Shown: positions 50,095 through 61,764 of the stretch, piece by piece
How the letters are laid out: each line of letters begins with the position of its first letter
Numbering within the stretch: the stretch's first letter is position 1
Source of the DNA: Nematopogon swammerdamellus
Lineage: Eukaryota > Arthropoda > Insecta > Lepidoptera > Adelidae
Direction: 5' to 3'
Assembly: GCA_946902875.1 (NCBI GenBank)
Contig: OX336343.1
Span: 24,413,596 to 24,477,595 of the forward strand
Length of the DNA: 64,000 bases
Program-made: the position numbers and the translations under genes
The notes under the pieces: generated by a model
Database searches by the model: none
What the model saw: the letters and a program-made list of their open reading frames with translations, nothing else
Told to the model about the DNA's origin: nothing

Positions 50095-51800
50095 AATCAA
50101 ATGTGCTTGTCCATCAAATTCGGATGATAAGTTTAAGTGTATTGAGGAACATACAATACACACATACAGAAAACATTTCTAAAAATCGTTAAGGAATGCT
50201 CGAATAAATTAAGTTTGGCAAAGGAAAAAGTTGAAAGCATAACTGTTGATGGAGTCGATATAAAGGAAGACATAAAAATAGCTGAAAGTTTCAACAACTA
50301 TTTCTTAGATATACCTCATAGACTTACATCTAATATGAAACCATATGTCTGTGGAGGACTCAATCTCCTACCTCAACCGAAATAATTGCAATAAACCGAA
50401 TATTACACTATCGTCTTTTGTACATATATCTATGAGGAGATGAAAAATCACATCAAAGCATTGAAATATAAACATACGCCTGACTGCTACGACATTCCTG
50501 TTAGTCTAATAAAAAAATGTCATCAGGAATTACTGACTCCATTAACATTTATATTCAATAAATGCCTGACTTCTGGAGATTTCCCTTCAGCTCTTAAAGT
50601 TGGAAAGGTAGTACCTCTGTTCAAAAAAGGGGATCGCAAAGATTTAAACAACTATAGGCCAGTTTGTATACTTCCGGCATTTTCGAAGCTACTTGAAATG
50701 GTTATTGCAAAGAAAAATTTAAAAAGCATCTGCAGGAAGAGCTGGTGGAGCTTGGGAGAGAGAAATCTGAAGAGCGTTTATGCTCTGTACTTATGTAGAT
50801 AGATGTGATGGACGTGATAGTATGATGAAGGACGCTCACTCACTACTTTCCACGATATAAATAGTGTAACGTAATTATTAGCAATATGTAGGATTAAAAC
50901 AGACTGATTTATTCATTTAATTATTATCATCTGTTACGAACAATGACGTATCTCTTTGGTTACGAAGTAACTATTAAGTAATCTGTGCCAATACTTTTTT
51001 GCTGATGACACGAGCTATCTCATACCAGCAGACTGTTACGAAAATGGAGGAATCTGTCAAGTACACTATAGAGGCAGCGGATAATTGGTTTGGAGTAAAC
51101 GGAATAGTACTCAACCAATTAAAAACTCACTTGATGCATTTTACATGTACCAAAAGAAACCGAACATCTGCTCTTTGTAGTGCTAAAGAAGTTACCTTCC
51201 TAGGAATAACACTGGACGTTATCTTGAGTTGGACCAGTCATATAGACAAACTCTGTAATAAGCTTTCTTCTAGTCTATACGCTTTGAAACAACTGAAGAA
51301 ATACACCAATGAGGAGACGATGAAACTGGCATATTACGGGTATTTCCACTCTTTATTGTCATATGGTCTGCTGGTGTGGGGAAATGCGGTGGATGTGAAC
51401 CGAGTACTCGTGAAGCAAAAAGCCGCATTACGGGTGTTACACGGTGTCCCAAGAAGAACCCATTGTCGGCCGTTATTTAGAGAATCAAAAATTTTAACTG
51501 TGTTGGCAATTTCTTTGGTTGGCTCAATACATTTTGGACTGCTTGTTGTATGTACACAAACGACAGGAGCTATATGCGTCGCACTCGCAGACTCACCCGT
51601 ATATTACGAGAAAGAGAGCGGACCTACGACCGGCTCTCTGTCGTTTGGAACGCACCAAGCGTCACGGTGACTATGAAAAAATTAAACGTCATTGATTTAA
51701 TCATATAAATTTGAACACACGGCAACTGTCGCCAAACTTATTTAAAAACTACATTAAACATTTTTTAACTCTTATCCACTTTATAATATTAATGAATTTT
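50095..51800 (+). pseudogene. Degenerate Jockey/CR1-like non-LTR retrotransposon ORF2
   Basis: Pieces in order: ITVDGVDIKEDIKIAESFNNY (50235-50310); HTPDCYDIPVSLIKKC and VVPLFKKGDRKDLNNYRPV (RT start, 50440-50700); a deletion of the middle of the RT; FFADDTSYLIPA (catalytic, about 50993-51030); WFGVNGIVLNQLKTHLM, VTFLGITLD, KLAYYGYFHSLLSYGLLVWG; then after further breaks LNTRQLSPNLFKNYIK (about 51710-51770). Several frameshifts and the internal deletion make it a dead copy. Confidence 0.8.
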
Positions 51801-52811
51801 AAATTATATTTAATTTAAATATTTTTAATTCAATTTACTATTATAATTTAATTTATGTGCGGGTCTGTGTGTGTGGGGATGTCTATGTATGTGTGATTGA
51901 GAATTTGACTTTGTTCTACTGAAGACAATGACGTGTAAATTTGGAATCTGCCACTAATTAATTATGTGCGATATTGCTTTTATTTTATTATTGTAATGAT
52001 ATTTTAATTATGGATTATTTTATAAATTTTTTTTAATCTTTGACAACAATGTGGAACAATTTTATTTATATAAAATTGTATAAACCCACTCAACGGGAAA
52101 TAAACGATTCTGACTCAAAGTTTGACAACAAAATACCAAAGAGTTTGTATTACGTCGCTGCGCTCGACGTAATACAAACTCTTTGCAAAATACAAACAAA
52201 AATCAAAATACTTTATTTTCAGAAAAACATAAATGTAACATAAATAAATGTATTTATAAGTCATAAATTGCTCAACTATTCATAGTTGAATAGTTGAAAA
52301 TATCCTTTGTTTTCATTTGGTCAGATTTTCAAATCGTCAGACTTGCAAATGCTCAGATTTAGAATTCGTCAGAATTTCAAATGGTCAGAATACAGTCACC
52401 GTAATTAAAGTGGAAACCCGAAAGACTACTTGTTAAGACTACTGGGAACGGTTCTAAAGTACCATGGCAGCAGAAATTGAAAGGAGGTTTCCATAATTTT
52501 ATATAAGTTAATTAAACAACACAACAAATACAAAAAAAAATCAAAATACTTTATTTTCAGAAAAACATAAATGTAACATAAATAAATGTATTTAGTTGTA
52601 CATATGTCATTCATTATACTAATAGACATACAATACATTTTGAATGATGAAATAATTGAAGACATCAGGTGACAAAGGTGCTTTGTAACAAAAACAAAAA
52701 GCTGAGAAAAATGAGGTCAAAGTTTATGGCTCAACTTTTTTAATTTAGGACTTTTGAATTGATTTTTTTCTATTCCTGATAACTAACTGACTAAGTTTAC
52801 TTTGTATATAC
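51800..52811 (+). other. Intergenic DNA with small repeats
   Basis: About 80 bp around 52185-52265 (CAAAATACTTTATTTTCAG AAAAACATAAATG, both sides of the gap contiguous) recur at 52525-52600. 52310-52395 contains about six diverged GTCAGATTTNNAAAT units. No gene is seen. Confidence 0.5.
52137..52185. repeat. Perfect 21-bp hairpin with 7-base loop
   Basis: CAAAGAGTTTGTATTACGTCG and its exact complement are separated by CTGCGCT. Confidence 0.9.
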
Positions 52812-53258
52812 ATGAGTCTGAGTCACAGACGATTTGTGGGTTCGCTTAGTCTGTTTTACAGATACTATCACGGACGCTGCTCTGCGGAACTAGCATCCCT
52901 TATTCCCTGCCACCCGTCCTATCTCCGCATGACTCGTCGCAGAGAGACTCAGCACCCTTTTGTTGTTGACATTGGGCTTCTGAGAACCCATCGGTTCTCT
53001 AAATCGTTTCTCTGTCGCACCGCTAGAGTGTGGAACTGTCTTCCGGCGAGTGTATTTCCTGAATCCTTTAACCTGGGTGTCTTCAAGCGTCGTATTAACG
53101 GGCTAGACAGCCTAGCAACAGTCCGCAAATCTGCTGGCATGGCACCTAACTGAGCGTGGTTTCGCGAGGAGAGGTGATTTTGGCTCTGTCGACTGCACCA
53201 TTGGTCCCTCGGCACAGCCACCCATGCTGGTTCACATAAAAAAAAAAAAAAAAAAAAA
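52812..53258 (+). pseudogene. 3' end of a Jockey-like non-LTR retrotransposon with poly(A) tail
   Basis: The frame gives SLSLFYRYYHGRCSAELASLI, HPFVVDIGLLRTHRFSKSF and RTARVWNCLPASVFP, a conserved ORF2 C-terminus, then a stop at 53151-53153. A 3' UTR follows, ending in about 20 A at 53237-53259. Related fragments lie at 39740 and 56153-58858 (the latter reads YRYYYGRCSDELASLIPP). It is 5'-truncated. Confidence 0.8.
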
Positions 53259-53339
53259 CATGAAAAACGTACAAAACCATGCATTATATTTTTTTTTTTT
53301 TTTGCTTTGTGGATGAAGGTGTTTTGTACCACATAGCTC

Positions 53340-53740
53340 CTTCATCATGAACAAAAAATTCTATTTATGAGACGATCTTTGGAGATGATCAAAGGTGTTG
53401 GCTCTGTGGAGACTGTGAGAAAATCCATACGCCGAAGCAATCCAACGTCCACGACGACAGCATGATGCCAGTATCGGGCGAACGCAACGCGGACGCCTTC
53501 TCCGTGTCTGTCGACATCGGGAACGCAATTTCCTCACTACAAGCTACCGTACAAAAGATCGCCGATGGGCAGCGTGATCTCATCAAGAGCTTAGAATACC
53601 AATCATCTCGACTCGATGACATTGAAGTAAAGCTATCTGGTTTTGCGAATTTTTATTTTTATAATCTTGTTTTGTTATTTTATAGTTTTAGCTGAATAAA
53701 CGTTTTTCGTTCTTTCTTTCTTTCTTTCTTTCTGTTATAT
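53340..53740 (+). pseudogene. Non-LTR retrotransposon ORF1 fragment (zinc finger end plus coiled coil)
   Basis: Reading through about 53395-53640 gives WLCGDCEKIHTPKQ then DIGNAISSLQATVQKI, DGQRDLIKSLEYQ and SSRLDDIEVKLSGF. The CxxC end plus coiled coil is typical of PHD-type ORF1 proteins. It then runs into a 3' tail with AATAAA and a (TTTC)n run at 53711-53733. Confidence 0.5.
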
Positions 53741-54439
53741 GACCATGACTCCTTCCACGGAAAAACCTACAATTTCGTGTACATAACACCTTCACCACTT
53801 GAATAACTCCTATTTCCGTCGTGATTTCGGATTTTCTGTCAGTGCCACTTGATTACTCGGCACATAACACCTTCATTTACGGTAAAAATGCATTTCTAAA
53901 AAAATGTTACATAGTACCTTCGTCCACTCACGTCTTCAATTATTAACATACAAATATTATGCAACTAACTAATTCAGTATTTTATACTTATAAAAATAGG
54001 TAAAACAACTTTTAAGTTAAACGGTTTTATTTAAAATCATCAGCTGTACCAAAAACTAGAAAATAATTAGGACAGAAACCTGCGCCTTCTTGAGATTTTA
54101 TGACCAGTTCAGCAGTAGGGTAAATGTTCAGGTATATACCAAGATGACCTACTACTCAACTAAGTCGAGCTAAGCTTCCAAAGAGGACATATTGGACGAA
54201 TTGTCAACCCGGGTGACAACTGAGACAAATGTTTCCCATTTGTCCCCTCTGGCACGAATCGGAAGGGGACAGTTGGGAAGATTTGTCACCCGGGCGACAA
54301 CTGGGAAAAAAAATCCCACTTGTCACCCACTGTCCCAGTGCTAGAGGGGACTACTGGGAATAGTCCATATTTTCTCTGTAGATGTAGATATCCATTAAAA
54401 ACAATAGAGTACTTACACCCATCATAGCAAGAAGTCGCA
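53741..54439 (+). other. Intergenic DNA with short local repeats
   Basis: ACATAACACCTTCA occurs at about 53781 and 53860. Several TTGTC(A/C)CCCGGGYGACAACTG-type palindromic units occur at 54200-54330. No gene is recognised. Confidence 0.4.
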
Positions 54440-55140
54440 TCATGTCTCAACAGTTGTGGCGGGCTAGTCTCACTTGAGATGAGGAACTTCCTCATGAATA
54501 CCAGTCCATGTGGCGAGACTGGTTTGAAGATTTGACATCCATTAAGAATTTGCAAATTCCCAGATGCTACTCCAGCATGCAAACTACTCCTGTAGAATGT
54601 GAGTTACACGTTTTTCTAGATGCTAGCGTGCTAGCTTTCGGAAGCGTGAAACTCACACTCATAGGAGGTAAAGTTCGCGTATCACCACTTAAACCAGTTT
54701 CGATACCTCGTCTGGAGCTGCAAGGCGCGTTGATTGCCGCGCGTTTTGCGAATACCATACTTCAAAGTCATAGACTAAAACCAGTAAAGATTGTTTTTGG
54801 TGTGATTCCATGACAGCCCTCGGATGGATACCGTAGCGACGCTCGCTCGTTCAAGCCATACGCTGCCCACAGAGTAGGCGAGATAGTGGACACACACAAC
54901 TGATACATCGAATTGGAAGTGGGTACCGAGTGGTTTGAACGTGGCCGATGAACCAACACGCTTATCTCCGGGCATCCTAGACAAAGAATGTAGATGGATT
55001 TCAGGTCCCGAATTTATTTTGGACTCCCCAGAATTCTGGCCAACAGAGCCCAAGCGCGAGAGTTCTGAAAATGACTGTACCTACAGAACTAAAACAGAAA
55101 TTGGTGAACGTACATGTTGTGATACACATCACACATGATG
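54440..55140 (+). pseudogene. BEL/Pao retrotransposon pol fragment
   Basis: Readable pieces are MWRDWFEDLTSIKNLQIPRC, CELHVFLDASVLAFGSV, KVRVSPLKPVSIPRLELQGA (RNase H start) and, after several stops and frameshifts, NVADEPTRLSPG, RWISGPEFILDSPEFWP. This order (end of RT, RNase H, connector before integrase) is diagnostic of BEL/Pao. Both ends are missing. Confidence 0.8.
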
Positions 55141-55336
55141 TGTGTACATTTGTGAGTTGTTAGTTGCGTATTTTAAGTCGTATTAATTTACGCTGCATTC
55201 AGTTTCATATGAAAGTCTAGTTCATGCCACACGATGACGCAAAATGAGTTGTCTGATAGTATGCAGTGTAAATTACAATTACGCGACTCACAAAATTACG
55301 CTTGTTTGGTTTTGGCATTAGAAAATATACAGCTTA
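55141..55336 (+). other. Short intergenic stretch
   Basis: Nothing recognised. It ends with TTA at 55334-55336, the target duplication of the next element. Confidence 0.35.
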
Positions 55337-56152
55337 TAGACTAAGAGCGGGCCGTATGCAACCCTACCTCATCGAGTAGCAAGATGTGACTAATCTAGGC
55401 TGTTGCATATTAAAAAGTTATGTTTTATAGTACAGGGTTGCCTCGGCGTAACCTGGAGCATTTTGTACAGTGACCAAAAAAATGATCCTATTTTTTGGTG
55501 GAATTTACCTCATCGAGTAGCAAGTAGGTACATAGCACATTCGATAGTGCTAATCAAGAAGTGCCAAACTGCACAGGGTTGCCTCGCCCAAACCTGGCAC
55601 TTTCGTGATTCAGCCTAATTTTAGGGTGGCCAAAAAAAGGAAAATTTACCTCATCGGGTAGCAAAATGAAACTCGTGCCATTCGAAAGGTCCCATCATCC
55701 TATTATTAATTAATTTGGGTTGCCGGCCCTATACCTGGAGCTTTTCTTATTCAGCCGAGTTTTATGTTCGAACGTAAAAACTGACTGATGCAAGAAAAAC
55801 GTAGAAATGAGTCCAGTGGATAGTTTAAATGAGATTGTTTAGATGTAATGATAGATTATATGTATAAAGTTGGAGCTACACGACCATGAACATTTTGTAC
55901 GGTGAGCAAAAAAATAAGATAATGCAAACAAACTACGAATATTTTTAAAAAGACTGTACATCTATTAGATCTAATCAATTTCGATGTTTTTCCATTGAGC
56001 ACATTATTTTTTTTTAAATATGTTCACTTAACCTAACACTACACCCGCGTATCCCTTCTCCGACACTGTCTCACTCAGTGCGAAACACAAAAAATTAGCT
56101 TCTCGCAGCGGTGCTTGCGTCGTTATGGAGAATGCATCCTATACATTCCTAG

Positions 56153-58858
56153 TTTTTTTTTATTGCTTCCGAACTGGGTGGCTCTGCCCGAGGTCGAAGC
56201 CTCAGGCGCAGCCAATTTCACCGCCGAGGAGGTGCCAGACCGGTTTGGAGGTGGACTAATGTTGCTGGGGAAAGACTATTAACCCGCGATTTGAAGATCC
56301 GTGGATTGTAGGAGTGGGGAATGATATTCTCTGGGAGCCCGTTCCACAGGAAAATGCGGGGTAAATCAATGCAAAGGCAGTGATTGCTTCTCTTCTCAAG
56401 AACGAAGAAGGCACAAGAACGATTTAGAGAATCGTGCAGTTCGAAGAACTCTTCTGTCGACTACAAATGGGTGTTTCGCGAGAGTATGGCGGTTTTGGCG
56501 AAGGCGAACAGGAGGAGGAGGGATAAGGGAAGCAAGTTCGTCAGAGCAACGGCCATAGTAGTACCGATAAAACAGACTCAATGAACCAACGATACATCTG
56601 TGCTTCAGAGGTTGAAGGTCCTTTGTGAGTACAGAGTCACCAATGAGACGAATGGCTCGTCGCTGAATAGAATACAAGACTTAAAGAAGGTACTCAGGGG
56701 AACCCTCCCAAAGATGACTGCAATATTCCATTACCGGTATTACTTGTGCTTTGTAGAGTGTAAGCAGTTGAACCGTCGTGAAAAATCGCCGACATCGGTA
56801 GAGGATCCCTAATTTTCGAAACGCTAGTTTCGCCTTGGACTCTATGAACCATCGAAACCCAACGTTCTTAGGCACATCCATACCCAGGACGCCCAGACTA
56901 CACTCGTTGGGGACTTGGCTGCCCTGGAAAGTGGCTTGGAGAGGAAACGGATCAGCCTTAGTAGAGAAGGCACAAGCTTGCGTCTTGGCTACGTTGAAGT
57001 TGACCAAGTTCTTCTTCCTCCAAGAGGATACTTTTTCGAAAACCTGGTCAACCCGAGCAACAGTTTCGCTTCTCGCGTTTGCTGCTGAGGCTACTCTACC
57101 CTTCCAATCCTTGATGAACCCTTCGTGCACCGTGTTGTCGTCCGCATAACAATGTATTTCGCCGAGCGAGAGCATGTCGTTAATAAACAATAAAAACAGC
57201 GTAGGTGACAGCACGGATTCTTGTGTAACACCAGCATTGATTGAGTAGTCGGCCGAGCAGGCATTATCTAGGGTGACAAAGATCGACCGACTACTCAAAA
57301 AGCTGGAGATCCAAGTGCACAGTTTTGTAGGGACACCGTAGGCCGGAAGCTTGCTTAAGAGTCCCCGGTGCGAGACGCGATCGAATGCTTTGGATATGTC
57401 CAGAGCGGCCGCCAGCAATTCCCCAAAACCATCGAGCCTTTCAGCCCACAAATGCGTGACGTACGCTAGAAGATCTCGACCTTTGCTTGCGGAAGCCGTA
57501 TTGCTTGTCGTCGAGGAGTTTAGAGTCTTCTAGATACGTCAGGAGCGCTGAGTTGACAATGCGCTCCATAACTTTACTCAAAAGTGAGGTTATCGCAATA
57601 GGGCGATAGTTCGATGGGTTCGCTGGGTCCCCCTTCTTGGGGACCGGCTGGACCGAAGCTCTCTTCCAGCAAGAAGGCATTGAACCGGAGGAATAGGAGC
57701 GTTTGAATATTGGGGCCAATTCCAGAGCACAATTTTTCAAGACAATCGCCGGGACTCCACCGTCAGGCCCGCTACTCTTCGAAATATCCAACTCACGTAG
57801 CGTTTTATAGACGACTCTGGGGTGGTACCTAATATTTGCCATCGTACGCCCGTAATGGGGTAATGAAGGCGGGTTGGCGCCCAGGTCGTCCATGTTTGAG
57901 TTGGATGCGAAAAGGCGTGCAAAGATATTCGCCCTTTCTTTCGCGAGTATAGCGAGCGAGCCATTCGGACATTCCAGCGGAGGTGTAGCAGGACGGTAGA
58001 AATTCCGACCGATGGATTTGGCGAGAGACCAGAAGGCACGGCTACCCGAAGGGCTACGTGCAAGTTTCGCGCCAATTCCACGGTCGTGCCTGAACTTGGC
58101 CAAGTTTTGCGTTCGTTTGCAGGGCCTAGCAGCAACGTTGAGCTCTCGTCTGTTCTCGACAGACCTATTCTGCAGCCATTTCCTATCCTATAAGCCTTGT
58201 TTTTAGTGTCAATAGCCAGCCTGCATTGACAATCAAACCAAGGCTTATGGCGGCCGCCGATGGGAACGGTGGAGGTAGGTATGAAGAAATTCTTACCCTG
58301 TGCGATCACATCGACGACCGATTGGGCACACAGCGTTGGGTCTGGAGAAGAGAAGCAAACGTCGTGCCAATGGTATGCTCCCAGGAAGGAACGGAAGTCA
58401 TTCCATTGTGCTGACCGGTAGTGCCATAATGTTCGCGTACTACATTCACGTGCTTCCGCGAAGTGTACAGTTGGTACAGTTAAGCGTACAAGGCAATGGT
58501 CAGAGTTTTCGAGGAGAGCTTCGACCCTCACCTTGCAACCATTTGGCTCGGTAGCCAGCACAAGGTCCAACAAACTAGGTCGATGGGTCGAGTTATCAGG
58601 TATCCGAGTAGTTCCAGACACCAACTGCGTCAAACCGTGTGCAATGGCCAAGTTGTAAGCCTCCCTGACGGCATGGTCAGTGATGGGGGATGTTTAACAT
58701 TGAAATCACCCAGAATCACTAACTCCGCCGTAGGGAACTCGCAAAGGAGTTTGTCTGTCGTACTGCTAAGATGCTCATAAAATGCCTCTGTTCTTGACGC
58801 ACTGGGGTTAGGGGATCTGTATGTAATGCACCCGCGTAAATCCTCACCACGTGGGGAA
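56153..58858 (-). pseudogene. 5'-truncated Jockey-like non-LTR retrotransposon, frameshifted
   Basis: On the minus strand, from 58858: VILGDFN (endonuclease, about 58710), HRPSLLDLVLATEP, NSDHCLVRL; then after frameshifts SSGPDGGVPAIVLKNC, PVPKKGDPANPSNYRPIAIT, KQYGFRKQRS, AALDISKAFDRVSHRGL, AGVTQESVLSPTLF (Q of PQGS-type motif changed to Glu), CYADDNTVH, and LYKAQVIPVMEYCSHLWEGS. It ends with YRYYYGRCSDELASLIPP and a poly(A) tail, seen as T-run at 56153-56161. Several frameshifts disable it. Confidence 0.85.
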
Positions 58859-58868
58859 GATATAAGTC

Positions 58869-59039
58869 TTTGAGAGTGAGATAACGCAGGTGTCGGTTAG
58901 TGCGGTGAATTCTATGCGAAATATACAAAATTTTGCTGGTATTTTTACCAATTTGTGTTGTGTGAATTAAATATGAAGTGATTGAACAGCAAAATGAAAA
59001 CACCGCACTAACCGACACCTGCGTTATCTCACTCTCAAA
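58869..59039. repeat. 171-bp foldback with perfect 39-bp arms
   Basis: TTTGAGAGTGAGATAACGCAG.. at 58869-58907 is the exact complement of 59001-59039. The spacer of 93 bp is AT-rich. It lies inside the long-TIR element. Confidence 0.9.
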
Positions 59040-60331
59040 CAAAGGACTGAACTGAAGTGAAGACGAATAAATCGTGTTGAAGCCTGTTGTGATGGTCAGC
59101 TGAAAACAAAAGAGATGCGTTGGCTTCACTATCTGTATCTGTATTTCTATTGCTATCTCGTTGGCGCAGAACCAGAAACCCATATCGGAATTCCCGCATG
59201 CAGGGACGACTATCGTCATTGGAATGCATGAAAAAAAACCCATCTGCTATCGACATAGATACATAAATTTTTGGTATTTTTCTATTACTGTATAAAAGAA
59301 CTCAAGTATGTGTGTAAATTCATTCATTGGCGATTTCTGTAAACACTTTTATATACTCATTTTAATATACGTATGCTATCGCTGTGAATTTACCGAATAA
59401 AATAAAATAGCCGTAGTACTAGGAATATATAGGATGCATTCTCCAAAAAGTATAAACGAGGCAAGCACCGCTGCGAAAAGCAAATTTTTTGTGTTTCGCA
59501 CTGAGTGAGACAGTGTCGGAGAAGGGATACGCGGGTGTAGTGTTAGGTGAACATATTTAAAAAAATAATGTGCTTAATGGAAAAACATCGAAATTGATTA
59601 GATCTAACAGATGTACACTCGTTTTAAAAATATTCGTAGTTTTTTTGCATTATCTTGTTTTTTGCTCACCGTACAAAATGTTCAAGGTCGTGTAGCTCCA
59701 ACTTTATACATATAATCTATCATTACATCTAAACAATCTCATTTAAACTATCCACTGGACTCATTTCTACGTTTTTCTTGCATCAGTCAGTTTTTACGTT
59801 CGAACATAAAACTCGGCTGAATAAGAAAAGCTCCAGGTATAGGGCCGGCAACCCAAATTAATTAATAATAGGATGATGGGACCTTTCGAATGGCACGAGT
59901 TTCATTTTGCTACCCGATGAGGTAAATTTTCCTTTTTTTGGCCACCCTAAAATTAGGCTGAATCACGAAAGTGCCAGGTTTGGGCGAGGCAACCCTGTGC
60001 AGTTTGGCACTTCTTGATTAGCACTATCGAATGTGCTATGTACCTACTTGCTACTCGATGAGGTAAATTCCACCAAAAAAAAGGATAATTTTTTTGGTCA
60101 CTGTACAAAATGCTCCAGGTTACGCCCAGGCAACCCTGTACTATAAAACATAACTTTTTAATATGCAACAGCCTAGATTAGTCACATCTTGCTACTCGAT
60201 GAGGTAGGGTTGCATACGGCCCGCTCTTAGTCTATTAGCATTACAAGTGCAGTGCACAGTAATTGTTTTCATCCAATTACAGATTTTCCTTAAAAGCTAA
60301 TGTTACTATACTTAGTAGGTATATAATATGC

Positions 60332-60440
60332 GGGAGCGCGCGCGCCAAAATTTTGCGTTTTTCAGCGCCCCTAAAAGGGCCTGGGAGCCAAGAGGAGTAG
60401 TACTATTTTGAGTCTCGAAACTCTCAAGGAGGACTCTCGA
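60332..60440 (+). repeat. Dispersed ~100-bp repeat, second copy
   Basis: GCGGGAGCGCGCGCGCCAAA..GGGCCTGGGAGCCAAGAGG, nearly identical to 15366-15460. Confidence 0.7.
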
Positions 60441-60492
60441 GGACTCAAAGGTTTAAGATCGAACCCGGACGGAAGATTACAGAGAGAGGTGA

Positions 60493-61130
60493 GTGGTGAG
60501 GCGGGCTAGGGCGCTAGACGCGGCGGTCGAGCTCGCGCAGCACGCGGCTCAGCTTGGCGACGGCGAGGCGCAGCAGCTCGTCGCGCACGTCGTAGTGCAG
60601 CACGAGGCGCACGGTGGCCGCGTCCACGGCGTGCGCGCGCACCACCACCTCGTCCGGCTGCGCGAGCCGCGCCACCACGCGCGCGCCGCTGTCCGCCGCG
60701 GAGTGAGTGGTGAGGCGGGCTAGCAGGGACGGCGGTCGAGCTCGCGCAGCACGCGGCTCAGCTTGGCGACGGCGAGGCGCAGTAGCTCGTCGCGCACGTC
60801 GTAGTGCAGCACGAGGCGCACGGTGGCCGCGTCCACGGCGTGCGCGCGCACCACCACCTCGTCCGGCTGCGCGAGCCGCGCCACCACGCGCGCGCCGCTG
60901 TCCGCCGCGGAGTGAGTGGTGAGACGGGCTAGCAGGGACGGCGATCGAGCTCGCGCAGCACGCGGCTCAGCTTGGCGACGGCGAGGCGCAGCAGCTCGTC
61001 GCGCACGTCGTAGTGCAGCACGAGGCGCACGGTGGCCGCGTCCACGGCGTGCGCGCGCACCACCACCTCGTCCGGCTGCGCGAGCCGCGCCACCACGCGC
61101 GCGCCGCTGTCCGCCGCGCCGCGCACCAGC
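60493..61130 (-). repeat. Three tandem 209-bp copies of the 3' part of a coding exon
   Basis: TCGAGCTCGCGCAG occurs at 60527, 60736 and 60945, giving an exact 209-bp period twice. Copies appear almost identical. Only the rightmost copy is joined to the rest of the exon; the two left copies start at CCGCGGCGGACAGC. Each has its own TAG (ending DRRV in the leftmost, DRRPC in the others). Confidence 0.92.
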
Positions 61131-61185
61131 ACGATGTTGGTGCCGCTCTCCACAGCGAACGACGACAGCTTCAGCTCCCGGATTG
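60929..61185 (-). CDS. Last exon of a threonine-aldolase-like (PLP aminotransferase fold) gene, partial
   Basis: On the minus strand an acceptor (TTGTGCAG, ending at 61186) opens a frame with ELKLSSFAVESGTNIVLVR, VVARLAQPDEVVVRAHAV and DAATVRLVLHYDVRDELLRLA..LSRVLREL, then a TAG at 60931-60929. The order 'TNIV.VR' then 'VRLV.H.DV' near the C-terminus matches the small domain of L-threonine aldolases, which cleave threonine/allo-threonine to glycine and acetaldehyde using PLP. The phase before the exon is 1. Upstream exons are not found in the window and must lie to the right of 61200. The GC-rich coding style resembles the eIF3d exons. The gene is convergent with eIF3d. Confidence 0.6.
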
Positions 61186-61477
61186 CTGCACAAGTGAACA
61201 CTGAACATACTCTCTGGTAGCTCTGCACATACATACATCACAGTGTGTGTAAACTAACTTTGCCCGTGGCTTTCGAGTGCAATAGAAGTTAAGCCACATT
61301 TGTATGAATTGACTACTTTCACGATTAGAGTCATTGCTCAGTAGCCCAAATAGGTTTTTATTTATTTATTTATTTATTTATTAGATAGCGTGATGATGAT
61401 ATAAGTATATCCTAAAACGTTCTCAAAGAGTTGCTGAATCTAATGGAATAATCCCCATGCAATTCTGATGTAGTTTT

Positions 61478-61640
61478 TAGGGTTCCGTATCCGGTACGGG
61501 ACCCTATTACTAAGCCTACGGCGTCTGTCTGTCTGTCTGTCTGTCTATCCGTCCGTCCGTCTGTACGAGGGCTGTACCTCTTGAACCGTAATAGGTAGCC
61601 CGTTGAAATTTTCAAAATTCGGCACATCGACTGACAAATT
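61478..61640 (+). repeat. Lepidopteran interspersed repeat, partial
   Basis: GGGTTCCGTATCCGGTACGGGACCC.., (CTGT)n and (CCGT)n tracts, then CTCTTGAACCGTAATAGGTAGCC and CGTTGAAATTTTCA. Confidence 0.8.
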
Positions 61641-61764
61641 TTTTTTGTAGATAAGTGGGATTATTTGCTACGTTTTGAACCATGATACCTTTTGTCAGAT
61701 GTCACGTGGTATCGAGATACGATATTTTTTCTTAATTTTTGAAAATTACCAAAATCCCAGATTT

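Larger units (their letters stand above)
55337..60234. mobile_element. 4.9-kb element with ~815-bp terminal inverted repeats and TTA target duplication
   Basis: The left arm 55337-56152 and right arm 59421-60234 are inverted copies over their full length with few differences (starts TAGACTAAGAGCGGGCC). TTA lies outside each end (55334-55336; 60235-60237). The arms contain direct modules of TACCTCATCGRGTAGCAA. The interior holds a Jockey-like retrotransposon inserted exactly at the inner edge of the left arm, and about 560 bp of other DNA including a 39-bp perfect inverted repeat. No transposase is visible. A foldback-type or deleted long-TIR DNA transposon is most likely. Confidence 0.85.

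Noticed and set aside
58719..59243. 174-aa minus-strand ORF
   Set aside because: It spans the truncated retrotransposon start and the 39-bp foldback; the genuine retrotransposon frame here is a different one with the GDFN motif.
60707..61197. Arg/Ala-rich plus-strand ORFs
   Set aside because: They are antisense readings of the GC-rich triplicated exon on the minus strand.
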